Positions 11,368 through 20,626 of a stretch of DNA of 64,000 nt are shown here, piece by piece. Under the pieces are notes generated by a model. That model was not told where the DNA came from and did no database searches. It saw only the letters and a program-made list of their open reading frames with translations. Each line of letters starts with the position of its first letter. The first letter of the stretch is position 1. Origin of the DNA: Artemisia argyi. Lineage: Eukaryota; Streptophyta; Magnoliopsida; Asterales; Asteraceae. The translations under genes were made by a program, and so were the position numbers. The stretch is taken from the NCBI GenBank assembly GCA_030686995.1, contig CM060697.1, positions 103,601,272-103,665,271 of the forward strand. The letters run 5' to 3'.

Positions 11368-12717
11368 TGATGCGTGGGAATCGCAACAGGCTTTACCTCT
11401 CGAGGGATCTCGAGAAGCTTACAACCCCCACCAGGCAGTGTACCTGATCGTTGTAGTATAGTATAGTGACAAGTACCGGGGGATTGATCGTTCAGCTTAG
11501 GAATAGTGTCGCTAGGATTAGAAAGCCTAAATTACTAGTTCTAAAGGTGAGGGATGATTATTTTTGTGTTTTTATATTTTTTAGAAAGCAATTAAAATTC
11601 TCGGGTTTTGGAAGAGTGGGCGGAATTAGTTGCTATTCAACTAACCCAAAACTAAGATGCAATCAAAATAAAATACTAAAAATAAAAATAAACTAATTTA
11701 TACTAAGGTTGTGAGCAGTAATTGGAGAAAATGTGTTTACTTAGATTTCACTACTCCCTAGATATCTTTTACACGTTAATTACTTGTTATAATTGCATGG
11801 ATGACGGATTGTATTCCTTAATACCATTCATGGGGTGGCATACATAACTCCCCAATTCTATGAGCTCTTATCTCCTCCTACACCATGCCCAGCACAACTA
11901 TAGGGATTGTAAACAGTGGCTCATGCATTAAATACAGCCAATAAAGACCTAGTACACCTCGGTTCATGTTTCTTAAGATGTTCAAGCATGTTACCATTTG
12001 GAGATCTGCCAGTTTTCTTAAGCCTAACATATAAAATCATTCATCCAAGACAAGAATAAATAAGTAATCAACAAATAATCAATATCTAGGTTTCATTAGA
12101 TCTAAGCAAACACAAAAGAGATCTAGCCTAGCATAATGGAATTAAGATAAGAACATGATATAGACAACCAACACATAGACATATTGATTGAATTAGAAGA
12201 ACACTTATCTCAATTACAATGCAAGGTATCAAGGGTTTGGAACCCTTGAAAAACCTGTAAAAGTTGCACCAAAATCGTCTTTAGGGTTTCTCCAAAACTT
12301 CTCTCTTTTTTTATGTGAAAAACTAGAAAACTATATATAGGAAAATCGGGGTGACGGCGTCAAGAACAAAGGGGTGTCTCCGTCATCTCGCCGCCAAATA
12401 CTTTCTCGGACGGCCTTGATCTACTTCTGACGCCCTGTGTGACGCCGTCATGAGCTACGGATTTTAATTCTTGGGGTTTGACGCCGTCATGGGTTAACTC
12501 TTGACGCCTTCATGTACTGTTCCAGCATGGAAAATTGAGACTTTGCCGTTTTCTTCACTTTTATGCTCCAAAAACGTCCAAAATGGCATCTTTTCCAGAA
12601 TTCACTCTCTAAGTACCTAAAATCACAAAAGGAACGATTTAGGGCAATATTTGATCAAATAAAGTCGGATTCGGGCTTAAATGACCCCCTAAAAACGGAT
12701 CATTTTTCGCCTCATCA
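11368..12717 (-). repeat. 3' LTR of the nested element (1350 bp)
   Basis: Same length as 16220-17569, with a few substitutions. It contains the U3 TATA (12331-12340), a TGACGNCGTCA array (about 12352-12512) and a 15-nt tRNA-Asp-like stretch at 11448-11462. Confidence 0.93.
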
Positions 12718-13268
12718 TATACCCTTACACTTGAGATTTGCTTGTCTTCAAGCAAATGCGCTTTTATTCTACTCAAAAGACAAGTTAGGGGTCATTTAAC
12801 ACTAATATAAAAGTAATTACAACAAATAATCGTTCCACTAAAGACCAATAGACAAGCACGGAGGTCATACACTAGCACCTCACAAATAGTGTTTAGATAC
12901 TCACATCTCTCGGGTGTAATAAAGTAATATAACATTATGGAAATGGAAGATATCTCTCACTACCTGTCATACCAAAATAGATTACCATAGGCTTGGGAAA
13001 GGATCAAACCTCCACCACATGGCGTAAGCACCTAGGATAAACTATCAAAGAGGTCTTTTAAAGGGTTGTAACGTTAGGTATAGGGATATGAATTACACGG
13101 TTTTGTTGGATAAAGGAAGTTTTACTGGTGGCGATTTAACAATCTTAGTTAATTACATGTACAATATGGCGTTGCTAAGCCAAGACTAGACTCGACTTAA
13201 GCTAATAAATGAAAAATAACAAAAACATAAAATGAACATAGAATAAAAACGGGATGGTAGTCCGTATG

Positions 13269-13323
<55 letters not shown>

Positions 13324-15170
13324 ATACACTCTTACCCTACCATCCAAAATAATACATCATAGGGGATTGAGCATTCCCCTTACACTTGAATTTTTACATA
13401 CTTTACATTAAACTAATCTAATGACTCGAATTAAGAAAATCAAAACACTTGGAGCACTTTTAAGATTAACGTACATATGGGGGTAATAAATGATGTTCTT
13501 CCCCATTACTCCATAAAATAAGTACTTACCCATGAGTCCCAATCGTCCCAAAACAATATGTACAAGGATATGACGCGACTTAGCAACCATGTAATCAATT
13601 AGAAAGTTAACTTAGGGTTTAACAAATAACAATAATGCACTAAAAATGAGCGCATACACGGAAGGCTAAGGCGATTTGGGTGTACATTTAAGTGGGGTGT
13701 AACAAATTCTTCCTTTAAGTAAGATGCTTAAAGTTAGAAACGAAAAGATAGGCTCGGAGGGGTGTACTAGGGGTTTTGTGTACTAAAAATGAGTACAACG
13801 CTAAGGGTGTGGGAAAAATTAGCTGACTTAACTAGCCAAGTAATATGACTTAAATGGTCAAGTAATTATGATACGGGTTTAACACAAGGGTGATCCTAAT
13901 GCCTCTTATCATGTAGTAAATCCTACCACACGAATGTAGTCTCACTAGCGGTCTCGGGATGCATCACTAACGCAAGTTTTAGAATCTAAATGCTACCGGT
14001 ACACTCATAAGCACTAATAATGAATGCTTTTCCTATCAAATCTAAAGGCGAACCTCACATATTTGGGTGGAAAATTTTTCTGAATATACGGTTATGTGCT
14101 AGTCATACAATCTCCTATCCATGAGACGCTTGCTATGGCTAAAGTTTCACTCCTAAATGTTGTAAAAAATTTTAAATTTGGCGCTAAAATTGCACTAACA
14201 AGTATTTCTCATAGGTTTATTACACATCTACTATCAAACAAGACAAACTCAAGCGAAAGTGCATATGTAAGGTATCATCTTTTTACCCTCCCCTTACACT
14301 TAAGATGAACATTGTCCCCAATGTTCAAGTAAAGAATGTAAAAGTGAAAATGTAAAGAGAATGAAATCAAATACTCCCCTGATTCGCTCGGTATGGATTA
14401 TAGGATAGCCAGGTTAGATCTTCCTCCAAGAAAATGAACAATCAAAGCTTCCCTTCCAGAATATAAATCATCTTCTTGTCGTACATAACTTGTAAAACCT
14501 GACAAAAATAGACAAGACAACCTCGCGTAAAATCGGCGGCATCCTATATAAGTTACTAAATCCTAGAAAACAAAGTAAGATATAATGCTTGTGGAATGAA
14601 GTTTGCAGATTTCCTGGAGATTATAAAACTTAATAATTCACAAAAACCATAAGACTCCGTTAGAAAAACAAAACCGGTAAAATTTCCAGATTTTAACTCC
14701 TGAAGCCGTCAAGAGTAAAACTCTGACGCCGTCAGAATGGACCTGCAGAAATTCTTATGTTAAGTTTCCGGAAAATTTCTGGAAAAACTTGGTCCTACTT
14801 CCTGGAAAATCCTGCAAAACTTCATTATGACTCAATACAAGCATTTGACTCTAACAAATACGAATATACATGCTCATTTAATATCGTGGAGAATCATGAT
14901 CGGTTTGTTTCTTAAAAACATATTTGGGGTTTCCCCTTACACTTATCTTTTGCAAAAATACTTTTAGGTTGGAGTTAAGACTAGGCCAAACAACATAGTA
15001 AAGTATTTCCACATTTTAATTGAGAAACATGATCAACCAACAATAAAAATAAAGCATGTATACCGAAGCAAATAACATTCAAACAAATAAAATCACACAA
15101 AACATGGGTTGCCTCCCAAGAAGCGCTTTTCTTTATTTACGAGTCTTGTAGCTAGACTCAAGGTCATGGG
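12718..15170 (-). other. Nested element interior, non-coding
   Basis: No gene seen. It holds a 46-base T run (about 13276-13321) and four copies of a CCCTTACACTT-type motif (12721, 13376, 14290, 14933), which read AAGTGTAAGGG in element sense. Two GACGCCGTCA-like sites lie near 14705-14735. Confidence 0.6.
13276..13321. repeat. Poly-T homopolymer tract
   Basis: A near-pure T run of about 46 bases, i.e. poly-A on the element's sense strand. Its exact length is likely to be unreliable in assembly. Confidence 0.9.
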
Positions 15171-16058
15171 TTACCGTGTATCGCTTATGCTCACATAACC
15201 AAGTGTGAGCCATCTAATAGTCGCCTCATCTTTCCTATAATCATCTCCTAACTCTAAGCATCCGCGATAGTATCTTTTATTCTTTTCATGAGTATACTTA
15301 AGTCCTCTTCTCTTATCATTCTCACTTAGCATCTCTATGGGCGGATACCTACTACACTTTTCCATGGGAAAATCCTTGAACCTAGGGTGTGTGCGGGGCA
15401 TTTGATAGACAAAATCTTCTTCCCCATCCGAGAATGTAATTAACCCTTCTATGAGTTTTTCATCGAGGTTAGTCAATCGTTTGAAAGGTCTTCCAAACAC
15501 AACTTGGGTCAATTTATCATCAATAAATTCTCCTAGATTCTCCATAACCATGAACTCAACAAGATAAACCAAACTTCCTACAAACACATGCAATGGTATT
15601 GCCCTAGCCATAATATTTTCCCCTTTGTATTCTAACTCATCTACCATGATTTTATTATATTCATTGCGCGAGATTATGTTCATTGGAAGAGATGAGTTAA
15701 TATAGGCGTTAAAGCTCATAAATCCGATCTTACAAGGGAATTGCATGTTGAATGAGTTATCACACTCAATCCTAGTCCTAGGGTCGATATACCTAAGAGG
15801 ATTAATTTCTTCTTCCATCCTATTCTCATTAATCACATCACCATCATCAAGATCCTCGTCGGAGTCTGAATAGTAAAAGGGACTAGCCCTACGGTCATCA
15901 TCATGATCAGATTCCTCTAGCTCAGAATTATTGTCAAAGTGGTGGTTGGGTGAAAGGTTAGGTGGGTTCTCGTTCTCAACTAAAGGGGGTGGGGCGGGCA
16001 TTTGGAAAATCCTACGACGAATAACAGGAATTAAACGATCAATGTTATTGTTATCCAT
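15171..16058 (-). CDS. Retropepsin-like (degenerate) ORF of the nested element
   Basis: An intact 295-codon frame, MDNNNIDRLIPVIRRRIF... Residues 30-90 are acidic and disordered (DHDDDRR, DSDEDLDDGD). Residues 92-215 resemble the protease segment of Athila/Tat Gag-Pol: FPCKIG (107-112), a strand-turn reading AYINSSLPMNI where D-x-G-A-S-x-N is usual, GSLVYLVEFMV (161-171), and FGRPF (188-192) matching the family's LGRPF. The catalytic Asp-Ser/Thr-Gly is absent (N121-S-S). A basic, tyrosine-rich tail follows. Similar proteins are abundant in Asteraceae genomes as uncharacterised ORFs. The domain call is inference from motif order. An ATG close to the leader and an open frame suggest selection or recent origin. 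Confidence 0.6.
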   Translation of the reverse strand: MDNNNIDRLIPVIRRRIFQMPAPPPLVENENPPNLSPNHHFDNNSELEESDHDDDRRASPFYYSDSDEDLDDGDVINENRMEEEINPLRYIDPRTRIECDNSFNMQFPCKIGFMSFNAYINSSLPMNIISRNEYNKIMVDELEYKGENIMARAIPLHVFVGSLVYLVEFMVMENLGEFIDDKLTQVVFGRPFKRLTNLDEKLIEGLITFSDGEEDFVYQMPRTHPRFKDFPMEKCSRYPPIEMLSENDKRRGLKYTHEKNKRYYRGCLELGDDYRKDEATIRWLTLGYVSISDTR

Positions 16059-16195
16059 TGAAATAGCTTACGAACAAAGGACACAAAGAAATAAGATAGA
16101 CTAAAGAAGACCTAAAAATAAAAATAAAATCTTACTAGAAAGGAATCTAGCAAGTAGACCTAATAAAAAGAAATTCTAACCTAGACAATAACTAT

Positions 16196-16213
16196 TCCCC
16201 GGCAACGGCGCCA
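16196..16213 (-). promoter_or_regulatory. Primer binding site, tRNA-Asp
   Basis: The minus strand reads TGGCGCCGTTGCCGGGGA, a perfect complement to the last 18 nt of plant tRNA-Asp(GUC) with CCA. It starts six bases after the LTR end. tRNA-Asp priming is typical of Athila-type elements. Confidence 0.92.
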
Positions 16214-16219
16214 AAAACT

Positions 16220-17569
16220 TGATGCGTGGGAATCGCAACAGGCTTTACCTCTCGAGGGATCTCGAGAAGCTTACAACCCCAACCAGGAAGTGTACCTGAT
16301 CGTTGTAGTATAGTATAGTGACAAGTACCGGGGGATTGATCGTTCAGCTTAGGAATAGTGTCGTTAGGATTAGAAAGCCTAAATTACTAGTTCTAAAGGT
16401 GAGGGATGATTATTTTTGTGTTTTTATATTTTTTAGAAAGCAATTAAAATTCTCGGGTTTTGGAAGAGTGGGCGGAATTAGTTGCTATTCAACTAACCCA
16501 AAACTAAGATGCAATCAAAATAAAATACTAAAAATAAAAATAAACTAATTTATACTAAGGTTGTGAGCAGTAATTGGAGAAAATGTGTTTACTTAGATTT
16601 CACTACTCCCTAGATATCTTTTACACGTTAATTACTTGTTATAATTGCATGGATGACGGATTGTATTCCTTAATACCATTCATGGGGTGGCATACATAAC
16701 TCCCCAATTCTATGAGCTCTTATCTCCTCCTACACCATGCCCAGCACAACTATAGGGATTGTAAACAGTGACTCATGCATTAAATACAACCAATAAAGAC
16801 CTAGTACACCTCGGTTCATGTTTCTTAAGATGTTCAAGCATGTTACCATTTGGAGATCTGCCAGTTTTCTTAAGCCTAACATATAAAATCATTCATCCAA
16901 GACAAGAATAAACAAGTAATCAACACATAATCAATATCTAGGTTTCATTAGATCTAAGCAAACACAAAAGAGATCTAGCCTAGCATAATGGAATTAAGAT
17001 AAGAACATGATATAGACAACCAACACATAGACATATTGATTGAATTAGAAGAACACTTATCTCAATTACAATGCAAGGTATCAAGGGTTTGGAACCCTTG
17101 AAAAACCTGTAAAAGTTGCACCAAAATCGTCTTTAGGGTTTCTCCAAAACTTCTCTCTTTTTTTATGTGAAAAACTAGAAAACTATATATAGGAAAATCG
17201 GGGTGACGGCGTCAAGAACAAAGGGGTGACGCCGTCATCTCGCCGCCAAATACTTTCTCGGACGGCCTTGATCTACTTCTGACGCCCTGTGTGACGCCGT
17301 CATGAGCTACGGATTTTAATTCTTGGGGTTTGACACCGTCATGGGTTAACTCTTGACGCCTTCATGTACTGTTCCAGCATGGAAAATTGAGACTTTGCCG
17401 TTTTTTTCACTTTTATGCTCCAAAAACGTCCAAAATGGCTTCTTTTCCAGAATTCACTCTCCAAGTACCTAAAATCACAAAAGGAACGATTTAGGGCAAT
17501 ATTTGATCAAATAAAGTTGGATTCGGGCTTAAATGACCCCCTAAAAACGGATCATTTTTCGCCTCATCG
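16220..17569 (-). repeat. 5' LTR of the nested element (1350 bp)
   Basis: In element sense: U3 from 17569 with a TGACGNCGTCA array (17364-17204), TATA at 17192-17183, then about 930 nt of R/U5. A 15-nt stretch complementary to the 5' part of tRNA-Asp lies at 16314-16300. The outer end reads CATCG rather than CATCA, a single change. Confidence 0.93.
17183..17364 (-). promoter_or_regulatory. LTR promoter: TATA box with upstream TGACGCCGTCA array
   Basis: TATA (CTATATATAG) is at 17183-17192. Immediately upstream in element sense are near-palindromes of the form TGACGNCGTCA at 17204-17214, 17227-17237, 17292-17302, 17331-17341 (TGACACCGTCA) and 17354-17364 (TGACGCCTTCA), plus a half site at 17280. 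TGACG is the core of plant TGA-type bZIP (as-1-like) sites. The other LTR has the same array. Confidence 0.6.
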
Positions 17570-17574
17570 CGTAT
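17570..17574. other. Target-site duplication CGTAT (right copy)
   Basis: Matches 11363-11367 and confirms the limits of the nested element. Confidence 0.85.
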
Positions 17575-17762
17575 GTTTCCGTGTCATTATTGAATGACAT
17601 TTCTAGAAACGTACATAATATTGATTACACAAGAGACATGTTGTGAGAAGAATATTTTTGGTTTTTATGATTTTCTGATTTTTATGGTTTTTGTAGGTTT
17701 TATATTTTTCTATTTTCTTTTTGTTTTAATACTATGTACAAAGGATATGTGAAGCAACCCCT

Positions 17763-18896
17763 TTACTCCTCCTGATCTTCCTGAAGACTTGTGAGATCCT
17801 CAGGCGTGAGACTCTTCATACCAAGACGAGGGAGGATGAATTGAAATCGGTCCCTAGAAAGTGCTTTGGTGAAGATATCAGCTAGTTGGAACTCAGTCCT
17901 CACGAAGTAAAGTTCCACAATTCCTTTCTCAACTTGCTCCCTGTTGAAGTGATGTCGAATGTCAATGTGCTTAGTCCTTGAGTGCTGGACATTGTTGCAG
18001 CAGAGTGCAATTGCACTTTTGTTGTCACAGTACATGGGAATCTTGTTGCATACGAAGCCACAGTCCGAAAGTTGAGATCTCATCCATAAGATCTGAGCAC
18101 AGCACAAGGACATGGCAATGTATTCAGCCTCTGTGGAGGAGATTGATGTACTCATTTGTTTCTTTGAAGACCAACTAACAAGCTTATTACCCAAAAACTG
18201 AGCACCCCTAGATGTACTTCGACGAGTATCTTGACATCCCGCATGGTCAGCATCGGAATAGGTTGTGAGCGCCATAGAAGTGTCCTTGGGGTACCATAGG
18301 CCCATGTGGATTGTTCCTTTAAGATACTGAAAGACTCTCTTGACAGCTTCCAGGTGTTTCTTGGTAGGTTTGGATTGATACCGAGCACACATGCAAACTG
18401 CAAACAGAAGATCCGGTCTGCTAGCAGTAAGATACATTAAGGAACCAATCATGCTTTGATACTTGGTTTGTTCAACCGGGATCCCAACATCATCTTCATC
18501 TAGTTTTGGTCTTTCAATCATAGGAGTATCAACTGAGTCACAGGATTCGAATCCAAATTTCTTCAAGATTTCATTAGCTTCTGGATCCCATGACAACGAA
18601 GTGGATGGCCCAACATTAACATGTGGGACATTTGCTACCCCAGCTGGTTGTGGAATGACTGTAGCATCTGGAGCAGCCTCGTTTTGAGGTTCAAAGTATT
18701 CATCAAACATTGGGTCAAACAGTTTCTTCCAATCTTCACATGTAGGAGGTACAAAAGGACTAGCAAGAGTGGGATTCTGTACAAGCCCGGAGCTTATAGG
18801 TCCAGGAGACAAAAGGTTAGGTACGGGTCCAAAACTTGATTGTCCAGGAACCAGTCGCTCAGTCAGCTCATCGAATGTAACGTGGATTGTTTCCAT
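17763..18896 (-). pseudogene. Copia pol: integrase C-tail joined to RNase H, reverse transcriptase deleted
   Basis: A 377-codon open frame. Residues 1-106 are the linker after integrase ([13 protein letters not shown]...). From about residue 107 it jumps to the segment just before RNase H ([13 protein letters not shown], then [16 protein letters not shown]). The whole reverse transcriptase, including its YVDD-type motif, is missing, yet the frame is preserved. RNase H looks complete: D215/D217 (YSDADHAG), E256 (SSTEAEY), D291 (CDNKSAI) and LADIFTK. This is an internal deletion derivative. The nested element begins about 190 bp downstream. Confidence 0.85.
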
Positions 18897-20144
18897 TATG
18901 TCTCTGGTACGTTTGTTGTAGATTCGGTACCCCTTTCATTCTGGAGCATAACCAACAAAGAAACCAATGTCGGCCTTGGCCTTGAGTTTCCCAAGATCTT
19001 CACTGTCATTTGTTGGATAGCACAATGCGCCAAATACTCGAAGAAACGAAAGGTCTGGTTTTCTGCCATGAACCAGTTCATATGGAGTCTTGCAGTGGAG
19101 AGGATGTATCTACGATCGGTTCTGTGTGTAACATGTAGTAGCAATTTCCTCAGCCCAAAGAAACATAGGAGCTTTGGAGAAGATGAGCATAGTCCTAGCA
19201 GCTTCAACCAAGGTGTGGTTACACCTTTCAACAATTCCATTTTGTTGAGGAGTACGTGGAATGCTCTTTTGATGGCTAATGCCGATACTTTCATAAAATT
19301 GAGTAAGTTGTTTGTTCACGAACTCAGTTCCATTATCAGTACGAATGAACCTAACTGTTTTGTTGAGTCGAACTTGCAATTGCTTGATGAGTTTGATGAT
19401 AATCTCCGGAGTTTCATCTTTTGATCGTAAAAACTTTACCCACGTGAAGCGAGAATAATCATCAACAATAACTAGCACATATTTCTTTCCGTTGATACTT
19501 TGAACCCTCATTGGTCCACAGAGATCCATGTGAAGAGTATGTAGGACTTCCATGATGGAATTGACAGTTTTGGGTTTATTTGTGTGCTTTTCATACTTAA
19601 GTCTGGGCAAGCCTCGAACTAGATCCTTACGTGTGAGCTCATTGATGGTACCGAAGTTCAAATGGTTTAAACGACGATGCCACAACCATGATTTGTTCTT
19701 AGAGGCTTTTGAAAGCAAGCAAATTGGAGAGGACCGCAACATGTCTTCAATAGAGATGGTATAAAGATTTGTGCCCCGACTCCCTTTGAGAAGATCTACA
19801 CCATCTAATTCTCTAACAAAACATGTGTGCTTTCTGAAGGCAACTTCAAGATCAGAGTCGCAGAATTGACCAACAGAAAATAGATTGTGTCCAAGTCCCT
19901 CCATGTAGTATACTCTGGATATCATACTGTCTCCAAAGACGTAATCACCATAACCCATTATAACTCCAAAATGGTCGTTCCCGAATCTGACCATACCAAT
20001 GAACATTTCCACGAAATTCTTGAGCCGCGAGCGATCTCCAGTCATATGTTTTGAGCAGCCTGAGTCCAAATACCAAAGGACGATTTGTACGAACTGCATT
20101 TGAAACCAGAAAATGGTGGATAACTGAAAAAGCTGGAGCCCCAC
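18897..20144 (-). pseudogene. Copia protease-integrase region, broken
   Basis: The frame opening at 20144 holds the protease motif LDSGCSKHMTGD (D27), a pre-integrase histidine pair (H156, H161 in LWHRRLNHLNFG) and a complete DD35E triad (D207 in MDLCGP, D270 in RTDNGTEF, E306 in NGIVER). The two cysteines of the HHCC zinc site are missing: RGLPRLKYEK runs straight into HTNKPK, about 15 residues short of relatives. The frame stops at 19110; matching sequence resumes in frame to 18897 and continues into the RNase H piece. Upstream of the protease the sequence is rearranged (20245-20626). Confidence 0.85.
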
Positions 20145-20244
20145 AAACAGTTGGGGTCCGTTTGGTTAGCACACACAAATATTGGATTATCATATGTCAC
20201 GAATATACTACTGGAATTTTCACAGTTTGATACACTAGACTTAG

Positions 20245-20358
20245 GAGTGGTACGAAGTGCTTCTACTGGGAACCTTCTACCAGTAGGTCTCCATTTCTTA
20301 ATTGGCACTACTTTGGAGTGGTACGAAGTGCTTCTACTGGGAACCTTCTACCAGTACG
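20245..20358. repeat. Tandem duplication of about 43 bp in copia pol
   Basis: GGAGTGGTACGAAGTGCTTC... ending CTTCTACCAGTA occurs at about 20245-20288 and again at about 20315-20358, right beside the large inverted repeat. Confidence 0.8.
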
Positions 20359-20363
20359 AACTA

Positions 20364-20626
20364 TAATTAATTCGAATTCTGGTGCTATTTGTAAGACTTG
20401 TAATGAATGTTTATTTTTTGGTAATCATGATGCTTGTGTTGTGTCCTTCTTAAAATCCACTATGCAATCTCCGGTCATGAATGTTTCAAGTGCGAAAAGG
20501 GTTAGACATTCATGACCGGAGATTGCACAGTGGATTTTAAGAAGGACACAACACAAGCATCATGATTACCAAAAAATAAACATTCATTACAAGTCTTACA
20601 AATAGCACCAGAATTCGAATTAATTA
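20364..20626. repeat. 121-bp inverted repeat with 21-bp spacer in copia pol
   Basis: The arms 20364-20484 and 20506-20626 are reverse complements with one mismatch seen (ACTATGCAA against ACTGTGCAA), around a 21-bp spacer. The right arm carries the native coding sequence for a Cys-rich segment (CKTCNECLFFGNHDAC); the left arm is its inverted copy. This breaks the frame between the coiled-coil region and protease. Confidence 0.9.

Larger units (their letters stand above)
11368..17569 (-). mobile_element. Nested non-autonomous Ty3-type element with tRNA-Asp primer site (Athila/Tat-like)
   Basis: It is flanked by CGTAT duplications and has two 1350-bp LTRs with TGATG...CATCA ends (the outer right end reads CATCG). 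A perfect 18-nt tRNA-Asp primer site abuts the right LTR, so the element reads on the minus strand. The 3.5-kb interior carries one ORF (16058-15171) and no gag, reverse transcriptase or integrase that I can see. The tRNA-Asp primer and the ORF's resemblance to Athila/Tat/Ogre protease regions suggest that lineage. The LTR copies are very similar with scattered substitutions, so the insertion is fairly recent and postdates the copia element it splits. Confidence 0.88.

Noticed and set aside
11448..11480. Possible tRNA-Asp gene (also 16300-16330)
   Set aside because: Only the first 15 nt match; there is no anticodon arm, T arm or acceptor 3' strand in place. Better read as an LTR site complementary to the primer tRNA.
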